DNA from: an uncultured Flavobacteriaceae bacterium
GTDB taxonomy: Bacteria > Bacteroidota > Bacteroidia > Flavobacteriales > Flavobacteriaceae
Assembly (NCBI GenBank): GCA_905181615.1
Contig: CAJIYH010000002.1
Coordinates: 1 to 64,000, forward strand
DNA: 64,000 nt
Direction of reading: 5' to 3'
In this document: piece after piece, positions 50,519-60,503 of the stretch
Numbering within the stretch: position 1 is the first letter of the stretch
Layout of the letters: each line of letters starts with the position of its first letter
The notes under the pieces: model-generated
Databases searched by the model: none
Told to the model about the DNA's origin: nothing
The model's input: only the letters and a program-made list of their open reading frames with translations
Position numbers and translations under genes: made by a program

Positions 50519-51940
50519 CTACGATGTCTTCAATTTATTAATAATTGTTTTTTCCCAAATTAGATAATCAGTTTCAGATTGATTATTTATTTTAAAAAGT
50601 GGAGTTAACTCATTAAAATTCAAGTTTTTCTTAAAAAGTGTTTCTAGGGTAATTGCAAACTGACAGTATTTTGGGTAGCTCTTGGATCCAAAGCCTAGAA
50701 TAGAATAATCAATGGGATATGGTTGGACTAAATCAGCAAAGAGTCTTTCAAAATCATTTGCATTGAAAGGAGCTTCTCCATCACCATAAGTGGATGTGAG
50801 GACAAGAAGTTTTTTTGCTTTTGGAAAAACACAATAATTATTAAGACTTGTTAGTCCAACAGAATGTTTTTCTCGCCTTAAAGCTTTTGTTAGTTTTTTT
50901 GCGAACTCAAAGGAATTGCCTGTTTCTGAACCATAGAGTATGATTATGTGGGCTTCTTTGTTATTGTTGCTGTTTGGAGTTAATAAATTCCAACTTGTTT
51001 GTGAGGAAATTTTTAATCCAGAGATCACAAAAAAGATAAGAGCTAAAGATGAAAGTGTAAGGATAAATGCAATAAAAACATTAGATTCTCCTGTATGAAT
51101 ATAATAACTCCAGTTTTTTAAGATCTGATGAACATGGAAGATCTCTTCATCTACAAGACTTAAATCTCCTTGTCGTATACTTACTTTTCGTTTCTTTAAT
51201 TCGATTGTATAGGTGTCATTTTTTAAGTTGGAAAAAGGATAAGAGACTCGCTTAATGTCGCTAAGATAAAGTGTGTTTAAATTGAGTTTTTTTTCGCCGG
51301 CTTCATATTTTTTTATATTAGATTCCTTTTTACTAAAACCATCAAATCTTTCGATCACTAGATAAGCTCCACTAATTCCTATGATTAGTAGAGGAATAAA
51401 GAACCATTTACCAAGAGTTATATGAACTTTCCGATATTTATTATTTTCTTTTAGAGGAAGGAAAAAATGCATTACACCTCCTAGTCTTTTGACTAATAAA
51501 ATCACTCCAGTTATACTTAAAAGAAATAATAAAAAAGCAACTATCCCTACAAGTATTCTTCCTGTTTTTTTCAAAAATAAAGAACGATGCAGACTTCGCA
51601 CATGATTAAAAAAGGGATTACTGGGCGAAACGTTTTTAATTTTTATGCCTGTTCTTGGATCCACATAAAAGGTCTCGAAACCATTAGATGTAATTCCTTG
51701 CACGACAACAAACTTTTTTTCTGTGACAACTATTTCATACACATCTTCAAACTGATCTTCAAGAGCTTCCATAGTTGCTTTTAAGGACTGACTTTCTAGA
51801 GAATAAATGGCCTGAGGCTTTGTTTGATCAATCAGAGCTTCTATTCCCAGAATTACTCCACTAATTGATGCTATAATCAAAAATAGAGAAATGCTTATGG
51901 CCAGTAAAAAATGGGTGTTACGCCATATTCTTGAAATCAT
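50519..51940 (-). CDS. PepSY-TM domain protein fused to C-terminal flavodoxin domain
   Basis: PepSY TM N-terminus 'ISRIWRNTHFLLAISISLFLIIASISGVILGIEAL...VRSLHRSLFLKKTGRILVG'; flavodoxin 'IIILYGSETGNSFEFAKKLTKAL...LVLTSTYGDGEAPFNANDFERLFADL...YSILGFGSKSYPKYCQFA'. Confidence 0.9.
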   Translation of the reverse strand: MISRIWRNTHFLLAISISLFLIIASISGVILGIEALIDQTKPQAIYSLESQSLKATMEALEDQFEDVYEIVVTEKKFVVVQGITSNGFETFYVDPRTGIKIKNVSPSNPFFNHVRSLHRSLFLKKTGRILVGIVAFLLFLLSITGVILLVKRLGGVMHFFLPLKENNKYRKVHITLGKWFFIPLLIIGISGAYLVIERFDGFSKKESNIKKYEAGEKKLNLNTLYLSDIKRVSYPFSNLKNDTYTIELKKRKVSIRQGDLSLVDEEIFHVHQILKNWSYYIHTGESNVFIAFILTLSSLALIFFVISGLKISSQTSWNLLTPNSNNNKEAHIIILYGSETGNSFEFAKKLTKALRREKHSVGLTSLNNYCVFPKAKKLLVLTSTYGDGEAPFNANDFERLFADLVQPYPIDYSILGFGSKSYPKYCQFAITLETLFKKNLNFNELTPLFKINNQSETDYLIWEKTIINKLKTS

Positions 51941-52440
51941 TTATCTACAGCGCTAAATTGTATTTTATTAATAAAACCTTCTCCTTGATAGATTTTTTTT
52001 AAGTTTTCAGGATTCAAATTAATGTTGATATCATTAACATAGTATCCCTTGTCTTCTACAGCAGTTTCAATCCGAAGATTGTAATTGCTATTAAAAAGAT
52101 TTTTTGGGATCTTAAATTGAAACAATCTTCTTTCGCTTCCCGAAATGGTTGGTCCAGAAATAGCATCTACTAATGGGTAAAAGTCTTTATCTAAAAACAG
52201 ATTATTTTCTCTAAGGTTTCTCCAAAATGATTTCATCTCAGAAAACCAACTTTTATCATCTCCAAACACATAAACTGTTTTTATATATTTTTCCGATTTG
52301 TCAATTACTGAAATGGCAATATAAGCTCCTTCTCCTCTATAATTCACAATCTCTAGCATACATTTGACCTCTACATATTCTTCCACAGAAGAGTTTAATA
52401 AAAGAAAATATAGCAATAAAAAACTAAAAAATGTTTTCAT
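51937..52440 (-). CDS. DUF2271-like secreted protein
   Basis: Signal peptide; 'GEGAYIAISVIDKSEKYIKTVYVFGDDKSWFSEMKSFWRN...DAISGPTISGSERRLFQFKI'; overlaps PepSY gene by 4 bp. Confidence 0.7.
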   Translation of the reverse strand: MKTFFSFLLLYFLLLNSSVEEYVEVKCMLEIVNYRGEGAYIAISVIDKSEKYIKTVYVFGDDKSWFSEMKSFWRNLRENNLFLDKDFYPLVDAISGPTISGSERRLFQFKIPKNLFNSNYNLRIETAVEDKGYYVNDININLNPENLKKIYQGEGFINKIQFSAVDK

Positions 52441-52754
52441 TAAGCAAAAATTGATTGGTGATTTAGTATTAAGTTAGAATAAAGCGGAATTGATATAATT
52501 CTGTTTTTATTTTATAGTAAATTAAGTGTTCTTCCTATCAAAAATACCATTATTTTTATATACAATTCTAAATCATTTAATGTAAAATGAGTATTCTTAA
52601 AAATTACATGAAATCTTTTTCAATGTTTCAAGTACTTCTTTAAAAAGAAACACTTCAAAGAGCTTGAATTTGATTAATATATTCTAGATCAATATACTGT
52701 AAAAAAATCCAATTACTTTTTATTAAGAATCACTTTTTGTTTAACATGAGGTGA

Positions 52755-55178
52755 TTAAAATTTATATTGTGTACTTAAATAAAAGTTTCTTCCAGGAGAG
52801 GGGATAATCCCAGGACCAGGATATCCAGTAGCTCTACGAGTAAAATAAGCTTCGTTTAAAGTATTATTAACACCAAATTCTAGCTTAAATTTATTAAGCT
52901 TAAATGCTCCTGATAAGTCAACTAGTTTATATGCAGGAATTACTCCAATTACTCCGCTCAGATTTCCTTCGACTGCATTTGAGGAATCTGTAAATTGTTC
53001 TGAGACATAGCTGAATTGCATGTTTAAGGTTAAGTTTTTATATCCATATCTTAAGCCAAATTTTAAGTTGTCTTTAGGGACAAACTCAACCTTTTTACCT
53101 TTAATTCCTTGAATATCAGAATTAGAATACTTAGTTTCAATGAATGAATAATTAATAAAGCTATTTAGAGAATATTTTTTGAGATTCATCTTGAATAATT
53201 CACCAATATTAAGGTCAATTAAAGATTCTAAACCACTCAAATTTGCATCTCCTACATTTCCTCTTTCACTTTTTACACTACCATCCTTGAAGGCTTTTTG
53301 AATAAATCCAATTCTGTTTTGATACGATAGGTGAAAAAAATTAAGATCAAATGACATCATTTTTTTTATTTTTCCGCGTATACCCAAATCAATTGTATAA
53401 CCTTTCTCGTCGGTAATATTGGGGTTAATCGAAAAGGCTGGATTTATTATGCTAATATCTGCAAAGGTTACTGAACGATAATTTTGTGAAATATTCGAAT
53501 AATACTCAAGAGGCTGCGAAGCTTTATAACTCAATCCAAGTCCTAAAAGAACGAATGATCTTCGACGAGATTCTATTGAGTTTAAGGTTTCATTTAAAAT
53601 AACATTACCTGCCGCATCTGAATTAATTCTTTGATAATTACCTTCTGTTGCTGTTAATATATTTTCATATCGTAATCCAGGTGTAACTGACATCCTTTTA
53701 TTTATATAAAAAATATTTTCTGAAAATATGGATATATTTTCATTGGGATAGGTATAGTTTGATTGCTTACTATAACTAGGATATTCTTCATTATAAAAAG
53801 AAAAATCAGCTTCATTTGATGCTGAACCAGGTCCTTGGGCAGAGGTGTTTTTAGCACTGTAGTACTTTCCGCCCAAAAGGAACACAGCTTTTTTATTTCC
53901 AAGGATATATTTTTTTAGCCATCTAGCTTCTATGCCGAAGTTGTTAAAGTCTCCTTTGATAAGATCACGTTCTTCATATGGATCAATCTGACTAACACGA
54001 TTTGATCTAAATCCAATAGCATTTCGTTGTGCATTTAAACCAAAGAAATTGACACTTATATTCGAATTATCTGAAAGTGCATGTTCAAATTTAATATTAT
54101 AAAGAAACCAATAGAGTCCAAACCAATTTCGCTCACGATTACTTTGATAAGGGTTTTCATTAAAAAGATCATCGGTTAGCCCGCCCGCTTGTTGAGCTAA
54201 ATAGTCTAGATAAGTGACTTCAGCACTTAATATAGTGTTTTCAGAAAAGTCATAGCTTATTTTGGCAAATACATTAGATGAATTAAATTCTGAATTGGGT
54301 CTAAATCCATTTCCTTTTTTAATATTTACATGTCCTATATATCGCCATTTACCTAAACGCCCACTTAATTGAGTGAAATTTGTATATAGACTATTAGTTC
54401 CTATTGTATTCCTTATAACACCTGTTATAGGCCGATAGGTAGATGCATCTTTAAGTTTGAAATTTACTAAGCCTCCAAATTGAGTACCATATTGTAAAGA
54501 TGCAGCCCCACGAATAATTTGAATCTCCTCAATTGCTTCCGCGGGTGGGGTATAATAACTTTCAGGATAACCTAGGACATCTGCGCTGATGTCGTATCCG
54601 TTTTGACGAGTATTGAAGTTTGATGTTCTATTTGGATCTAATCCTCTACCACCTATATGTAACTGTAATCCAGCATCATCATTTTGATAAATATTTAGTC
54701 CAGGAATCTGATTAAAAATTTGTCGAGCATTATTAGCGGCCAAATTTGCCATTGATTGCTCGATTATAATTACTTCTGTTTTTTTACCGGCATAGATCGC
54801 TGTATTTTCAAAGTCACGCATTCTTTTTAAAGCAAATACTTCTTTCTTTCTTGCACTTAGAATAACTTCGTTTAATTCTTCTACCTGCCTAGGTAAAACT
54901 AAATTAAATTTATTAACCTCACTAAGATCAATTTCTTTTTCAACAACGGAATAGCCTTCAGCGATGAATATATAAGTATTTTTTTGAACTCTATTTTCAA
55001 GTATAAAAATTTCACCTTCATATACTTCATTAACAAACCCTATTGCTTTGTCATAAATTTTTATGGAAGACTTCAAGTTATTTTCACCCTCAAGGTTAAT
55101 ACTGCATTCAAGGCGATATTGTGCAAAACCAATTGTACTAATTGTAAAAAAAAAGAAACTATAAACCGTGTATTTCAT
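52755..55178 (-). CDS. TonB-dependent receptor (Fe-siderophore/FecA-like)
   Basis: 'NAARQIFNQIPGLNIYQNDDAGLQLHIGGRGLDPNRTSNFNTRQNGYDISADVLGYPESYYTPPAEAIEEIQIIRGAASLQYGTQFGGLVNFKLK'. Confidence 0.94.
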   Translation of the reverse strand: MKYTVYSFFFFTISTIGFAQYRLECSINLEGENNLKSSIKIYDKAIGFVNEVYEGEIFILENRVQKNTYIFIAEGYSVVEKEIDLSEVNKFNLVLPRQVEELNEVILSARKKEVFALKRMRDFENTAIYAGKKTEVIIIEQSMANLAANNARQIFNQIPGLNIYQNDDAGLQLHIGGRGLDPNRTSNFNTRQNGYDISADVLGYPESYYTPPAEAIEEIQIIRGAASLQYGTQFGGLVNFKLKDASTYRPITGVIRNTIGTNSLYTNFTQLSGRLGKWRYIGHVNIKKGNGFRPNSEFNSSNVFAKISYDFSENTILSAEVTYLDYLAQQAGGLTDDLFNENPYQSNRERNWFGLYWFLYNIKFEHALSDNSNISVNFFGLNAQRNAIGFRSNRVSQIDPYEERDLIKGDFNNFGIEARWLKKYILGNKKAVFLLGGKYYSAKNTSAQGPGSASNEADFSFYNEEYPSYSKQSNYTYPNENISIFSENIFYINKRMSVTPGLRYENILTATEGNYQRINSDAAGNVILNETLNSIESRRRSFVLLGLGLSYKASQPLEYYSNISQNYRSVTFADISIINPAFSINPNITDEKGYTIDLGIRGKIKKMMSFDLNFFHLSYQNRIGFIQKAFKDGSVKSERGNVGDANLSGLESLIDLNIGELFKMNLKKYSLNSFINYSFIETKYSNSDIQGIKGKKVEFVPKDNLKFGLRYGYKNLTLNMQFSYVSEQFTDSSNAVEGNLSGVIGVIPAYKLVDLSGAFKLNKFKLEFGVNNTLNEAYFTRRATGYPGPGIIPSPGRNFYLSTQYKF

Positions 55179-56535
55179 CTTTTAAAGGGAGAACCCATTT
55201 TTTGTGTTTAAACGATTCTATTTCTTGATTAAGGTCAGTGCTAGGGTCAATAAAACGTTCGCTGGGACGTCCATTTAATGCAACAAAACTGTCTGCAAAG
55301 ACTTGAATGTTTTGGTGACCTTGCTTTTCAAAATGATTTGCTAGATAGTGAGCATATTCGAGAATAAAGTCAGGTTGAAAACTCATTTGTCGTTCTTGGA
55401 ACGGTGTCAAAAAATCAGCATTATCTACATAAAAAGTTTTTTGGTTAATACTATCTTTTATTTTAAAAGTTGTATATCCTTTTTTTTCCATGAGCATAAC
55501 CCGCCATGAAAAACGATAACCTTGTTCGTTCCAAAATAACTCTCCCGGGTAAGTTAAATATCTGAAGGGTAAAAAAATCTGAATAATAAAGAAACTAATA
55601 AATAGAGGAAGAATATATTGCTTAGGCTTAAATGAAACATTTGCTTTTGATGTTGTCAATTTAAGTTTTAAAAAGTTAAATTTTTGACTGAATTTAGCTG
55701 CAAATTTTCTAAGAAATTCTAATTGGTTTTTATGCCATTGAACATCTAAAAATATTGTTGCTCCAAAAATCATTATGTAGGGAAACATTCCTATTGAAGG
55801 AAAAAAAATTTTAGTCATTATGTGAAATAATATCACGAAAACAAAAGCAATACTTCGTGTTTTTGGGTAAAGAAGAAAAAATGGAATAAAAACATCATAA
55901 AGCATACCTGACCAACTAGCTGCATAGTGAACCCATCTATATTTTAAAATTTCACCGATTAATGGAATATCATATTTAGAAGTTAGCCAAAGTGAAAGTG
56001 GTTGTGCCTCTAGCAGCCAATCTGAATTAATTTTTGCGAGACCTGCGTAAAAATACACAATACACAAAAATAATTTGATCCCATCAACCATCCAAGACGG
56101 AATGGCATCAATTGATTTTTCCTTTTGTATGGCATCTATCGAAAAATAATGAGCAGCCGGTAAAAAACAAAGTAAAAATGCAATGCAGCTTGTAAAATAA
56201 TAATGATTTAAGTAGGTAGTTTTATCGATGAGCTCTGAATATGTGATGAGTAAGAAAAATAGTATAATAGATAATCTATAGCGATAACCTAAAATAATCC
56301 CAACTACAGCTATTATACAAGAAGAATATAGTAAATACGTGTAATTTCCTAGACCTTTTACCCATGAAAAACCATAATATTTGAAGTGAAAATCTGGCTC
56401 AATATAAAGTGAGTAAATCCAACCATTTGTCCAAAAACGTATTAATGCTACTAACATCAGTAAACCAAAAACTATCCTAAAAACAGCTAGTGGTGCTGGA
56501 TGAACTTTAGATTTAGTTAGATAACTTTTTAACAA
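55159..56535 (-). CDS. HTTM / vitamin K-dependent gamma-carboxylase-like membrane protein
   Basis: 'PLAVFRIVFGLLMLVALIRF', 'YTYLLYSSC', 'NHYYFTSCIAFLLCFLPAAHYFSID', C-terminal 'GYRFSWRVMLMEKKGYTTFKI...DFLTPFQERQMSFQPDFILEYAHYLANHF...FADSFVALNGRPSERFIDPSTDL'. Confidence 0.9.
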   Translation of the reverse strand: MLKSYLTKSKVHPAPLAVFRIVFGLLMLVALIRFWTNGWIYSLYIEPDFHFKYYGFSWVKGLGNYTYLLYSSCIIAVVGIILGYRYRLSIILFFLLITYSELIDKTTYLNHYYFTSCIAFLLCFLPAAHYFSIDAIQKEKSIDAIPSWMVDGIKLFLCIVYFYAGLAKINSDWLLEAQPLSLWLTSKYDIPLIGEILKYRWVHYAASWSGMLYDVFIPFFLLYPKTRSIAFVFVILFHIMTKIFFPSIGMFPYIMIFGATIFLDVQWHKNQLEFLRKFAAKFSQKFNFLKLKLTTSKANVSFKPKQYILPLFISFFIIQIFLPFRYLTYPGELFWNEQGYRFSWRVMLMEKKGYTTFKIKDSINQKTFYVDNADFLTPFQERQMSFQPDFILEYAHYLANHFEKQGHQNIQVFADSFVALNGRPSERFIDPSTDLNQEIESFKHKKWVLPLKDEIHGL

Positions 56536-56566
56536 TTCTTCATTTTTTTATGGCATTAAGGAGAAA

Positions 56567-57709
56567 TTAATCACCGTCCGCATCGGCATAATCAACACTA
56601 ACATTTAACTTTTGGAGCATATCGACTTTTAATAGAATAACAGTACTTTGAATTGCATCATAGGTTAGAAGCATTTCATGGTTATTTTCTTTGATCTGGA
56701 TTTTGAAATTCGTATTCAGTTCATTGATCTTATTTTTCCCAGCTTGTAATTGATTGTTTATTCGCGCACTGAGTTTATCTGAAACATCAGATTCAATAAA
56801 GTCTAAATAGTTTTTTATACTAAGACCAGTTTTGTTTGGATCACCATAAGCAATACCGTTAAAGAAATTTTCTATTGCAGTTGTTGCTTCGAGAGCAAGA
56901 ATTTGCGAGTATATTTCTCCATTATAGGCTTCTATTCGGTCGGGTAGTGGTCCCCCCGAAAAAACTCCTGCTGGAATTCCAAATTTATTAGCGCGATAAC
57001 CTTTTTCAAAGTAAAAGACAAAATCATTAAGCATAATATTGATACTAGAAGTGGCAGTATTTTCCGTAGACTCAACAAAGCTATCACGATAGCTTCCTTC
57101 CCAATTTGATTTCACTGAAATTGTTAGCTCAATCATTTTTGAGGTTATTGCTAACATGTAAGAGTCGTAGTTTTGGCTAGAATCAGAATATTTAGCGATA
57201 ATCTCATCATCATCCTGAGCAATCCCAAATAATAAATAATCAAATGCGGTAAATCCTTGAGAAGCAAAGTTGACCGAATCATCTAAATTAAAATCAAAGT
57301 TACTAATGTTATTCTCTATTTTCTCCACATTGGCCGGAAAGATATTCATCCGATTTTTAAAATAGATCTCCTCAGCAACTCCTATGTCGAACATCTCTAT
57401 ATGTTGCCATTTTTTATAGGTTGTTAGCCATTGATCACGTAATTGAGTTAAGGTACTCGGATTTGGATTAGATGTAAAACTCGATGCATATTCATTTAAA
57501 GAGTTTAATTCAACATAAAAACTATTTATCGATGGTATTATGATGTTATCTGCCCAAAAGGTCAACATACTTAAGCGATCGAATTCAGTTTGTTGTTCCT
57601 CAATATTTAATCCTGTTTCTTCAATTACATCGTTAGTGTCTGAATCACTTGTGCAATTGAGCAAGATTAGTGAAAGTAATATAACTTTTATACTAATCAA
57701 ATTTTTCAT
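56567..57709 (-). CDS. Imelysin family lipoprotein
   Basis: Lipobox 'ILLNCTS'; 'LSMLTFWADNIIIPSINSFYVELNSL', 'QGFTAFDYLLFG', 'FEKGYRANKFGIPAGVFSGGPLPDRIEAYNGEIYSQILALEATTAIENFFNG'. Confidence 0.92.
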   Translation of the reverse strand: MKNLISIKVILLSLILLNCTSDSDTNDVIEETGLNIEEQQTEFDRLSMLTFWADNIIIPSINSFYVELNSLNEYASSFTSNPNPSTLTQLRDQWLTTYKKWQHIEMFDIGVAEEIYFKNRMNIFPANVEKIENNISNFDFNLDDSVNFASQGFTAFDYLLFGIAQDDDEIIAKYSDSSQNYDSYMLAITSKMIELTISVKSNWEGSYRDSFVESTENTATSSINIMLNDFVFYFEKGYRANKFGIPAGVFSGGPLPDRIEAYNGEIYSQILALEATTAIENFFNGIAYGDPNKTGLSIKNYLDFIESDVSDKLSARINNQLQAGKNKINELNTNFKIQIKENNHEMLLTYDAIQSTVILLKVDMLQKLNVSVDYADADGD

Positions 57710-57780
57710 ATTATTTTCACATTTATTAACCTAAAAATGGCAAGGATTAACTTGCCATTTCAAGGGTGTTATTTTTTTAA

Positions 57781-59019
57781 TTATTCACTCAAACCAGTTG
57801 ATTGCTGCAATTGATCTGCCATAGTCGTCAGTTCTGTAGGAGTTCTATCCCAGAATCCACCATCGCCTGCAGAAAGACTACTTAGGTGCTCATTTACCTC
57901 TGCATGGGTGAGGTAAGGCTGCCCATCAGCTGCTTTAGTATATTGTAATCCTAATATAAATCCATAAGCTTCAGCAATTGCGTGCAGTGCATCTGCCCAT
58001 TCTCCTTTTTCAATTTTTCCAGCAGCTGATCTCAGATAGTATTGAGATTTATAGCCAATTACCTTAGAAAGTTCTACTCCAATAATATTAGCTTGCCGAT
58101 CACGTTCTTCATAATCCTTTGCAACTATAGCTGCTCTTCCAGCTGAAAATGCATCATAAATACGTTTAGTGATTCCGACTTCTTTCTCTTGACCGTTAAT
58201 CTTATTAAGGTAATAATTTAAATTAGCACCATCGCGTCCTATTGAAGCGTCTCCTAGTCCTGGAGCATATTGATTATCTAGTCCTTGTAAATAACCAAAT
58301 CCTTCATCCCAATAGTGTTCCATTTTGGTTATATAGGGTACTGCTGATCCATCAGTTGGATAATGATATATATCATCATCGTTATCTTGTTTTGCACCAT
58401 CTAGTTTAGTGAAAGAAAGATATGTATTAATAATTTGATCAACTTGCAAGGCACCTATTAATCCTTTTGATAAAATCTGATTTAATTCAAAACCTTTAGC
58501 ATTAACTTTAACCGTTCTAGATCCATCAGCTTCGGTATAAGAACCTGCAATAGTTCGGGTTGCAGTAATACTATTATTAACGGCCGGAGCTACAATTGTA
58601 GTAAATTCTGTTATCCATTCATCAAAAAGCGGTTTTACAGTGGCTGATCCTGAAGTTCCTACTTTGTTACCTATTTTTTTTCCAGAAGAATTTAGAGATT
58701 CGTCACTAAATCCAGTTCCATTATTGAACATATTGTCAACGTTAGTTTTAGTTGATGCTTTATCATTCATAGCACTTTTAAGTGCCGTAGCCATTTTTAA
58801 TCGTGCTGATTGTCCTGTATAGTAAACAGTTGAAACGCCATTTCGTGTAAAAGAGTATTCTTCCGGGGGTGTAACCACATTAACCGTTTGAGTAACAGTC
58901 TGTGTTACTATCTTTTCTATTATTGTTTCTACCGGAACCTCTACATCTCTGTATTCAATTTCAGTTTTAGTACAATTTACTAAAAGTATAATACTTAGTA
59001 ATAATGTCATTTTTTTCAT
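57781..59019 (-). CDS. DUF4856 domain-containing lipoprotein
   Basis: Lipobox 'ILLVNCTK'; 'YSFTRNGVSTVYYTGQSARLKMATALKSAM...KMEHYWDEGFGYLQGL'. Confidence 0.85.
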   Translation of the reverse strand: MKKMTLLLSIILLVNCTKTEIEYRDVEVPVETIIEKIVTQTVTQTVNVVTPPEEYSFTRNGVSTVYYTGQSARLKMATALKSAMNDKASTKTNVDNMFNNGTGFSDESLNSSGKKIGNKVGTSGSATVKPLFDEWITEFTTIVAPAVNNSITATRTIAGSYTEADGSRTVKVNAKGFELNQILSKGLIGALQVDQIINTYLSFTKLDGAKQDNDDDIYHYPTDGSAVPYITKMEHYWDEGFGYLQGLDNQYAPGLGDASIGRDGANLNYYLNKINGQEKEVGITKRIYDAFSAGRAAIVAKDYEERDRQANIIGVELSKVIGYKSQYYLRSAAGKIEKGEWADALHAIAEAYGFILGLQYTKAADGQPYLTHAEVNEHLSSLSAGDGGFWDRTPTELTTMADQLQQSTGLSE

Positions 59020-59366
59020 CTTTCATTATTTATAATTAGTCTAAATTAATATTAATTTACGCAAATATAATAAACCGGATTTAAATTCCAAAATTTATTT
59101 AGACTAAATATAAATAAGCTTTTTTTACTGGTCAAATTTATCTATTTTTTGTTTAAAAAACAAACTAAAAACTTATAATAATTCATCAATTATTTCAAAA
59201 CTATAAATATTGTTCAATGAAATCAATCCTTTTATTTTCGATTTAGGTATTTGATTTATTTTTAAAAAATTACCTATGAAAATAAACTAATTATCAATAA
59301 GTTTTAGTGAAATACTTTCAATTATCTTTATAATAGTAATTACATAATTCACATAAATTTTAATTA

Positions 59367-59972
59367 TTGAAAGATTCATATAAAACCATAGAAGAAACAT
59401 CAAAAGAAACCCTGATTAAATATAAAAACAGTAAGTTTTATGGATACGCTTTTCCGGTTTTAAATGAAAGTGATGTTAAGCTTGCAATAGATAACTTAAA
59501 GAAAAAACACCATACAGCGCGTCATTTTTGTTATGCTTGGCAGCTTGGAACAGAAACTGTCCGTTTTAGAGCAAATGATGATGGAGAACCAAACAATTCG
59601 GCAGGAATGCCAATTTATGGTCAAATTCAGGCGTTTGATGTTACCAATATATTAATAGTTTCTGTGCGTTATTTTGGAGGAACAAAATTAGGAGTTGGTG
59701 GATTGATTCAGGCATATAAAAATTCGGCTCAAATTACTTTAGAGGCATCAATAATTATTGAAAAAACAATTGACGTGGTTTATGCGTTATACTTTGAATA
59801 TGACTTGATGAACAAAGTCATGCGGGTTGTAAAAGAAAATAACTTAAAAATTACACACCAAAAATTAGAATTAAATTGCAAGTTTCATGTTTCTGTTAGA
59901 AAAAAAGAAGCAAAGAATATTTTTGAAATTTTTGACAACATCTTCAAGCTGAGTATCAAAAAGCTAGTCTGA
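59367..59972 (+). CDS. YigZ/IMPACT family protein
   Basis: 'HTARHFCYAWQLGTETVRFRANDDGEPNNSAGMPIYGQIQAFDVTNILIVSVRYFGGTKLGVGGLIQAYKNSA'. Start near 59367 may be a TTG/ATG alternative. Confidence 0.93.
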   Translation: MKDSYKTIEETSKETLIKYKNSKFYGYAFPVLNESDVKLAIDNLKKKHHTARHFCYAWQLGTETVRFRANDDGEPNNSAGMPIYGQIQAFDVTNILIVSVRYFGGTKLGVGGLIQAYKNSAQITLEASIIIEKTIDVVYALYFEYDLMNKVMRVVKENNLKITHQKLELNCKFHVSVRKKEAKNIFEIFDNIFKLSIKKLV

Positions 59973-60410
59973 TTTTTTATTGGTAGAATAATTAGTGGCG
60001 ATCTGATCCAATACATTTAGAAAAACGCTAAAATCTTTTTTAGATATGTGTTGGACTCCAGTTTTACGTAGTCCTACTACAATTGGTAACACATGCTCTA
60101 ACAGGTTCAATCCTGATTTGGTCAATCGCAAAAAGTACTCTTTTTTATTCCCACTCAATTTAAAACGTTCAACATAATTTTTCTCCATCAACCCCTTAAT
60201 TACCCTAGACGTGGTTGCACGATTCCTAAAGTTTAGTTGTGCAATTTTAGACTGATAAGCTTCTTCCCCCAAATCGTGAATGTAGTATACAATTGCCCAT
60301 TGCTCCACGGTTAGGTTAATTTTGTTTTTTTTAAAGGCAAGAAGGTAAGCTTCTTGAACCTGTTTTAAGGTTATATCGATTTGATACCCGTAGCCTTGCG
60401 TTTTATCCAT
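59964..60410 (-). CDS. MarR-family transcriptional regulator
   Basis: wHTH 'LTVEQWAIVYYIHDLGEEAYQSKIAQLNFRNRATTSRVIKGLMEKNYVERFKLSGNKKEYFLRLTKSG'; divergent from hppD. Confidence 0.88.
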   Translation of the reverse strand: MDKTQGYGYQIDITLKQVQEAYLLAFKKNKINLTVEQWAIVYYIHDLGEEAYQSKIAQLNFRNRATTSRVIKGLMEKNYVERFKLSGNKKEYFLRLTKSGLNLLEHVLPIVVGLRKTGVQHISKKDFSVFLNVLDQIATNYSTNKKSD

Positions 60411-60503
60411 TACTTAAACATTGTTAACAAAGATAGTGTTTGATTTATTGAGATGTGGAATATAATTCTTAATATTGTTGTTGATGCAACAATAATTCAT
60501 ATA

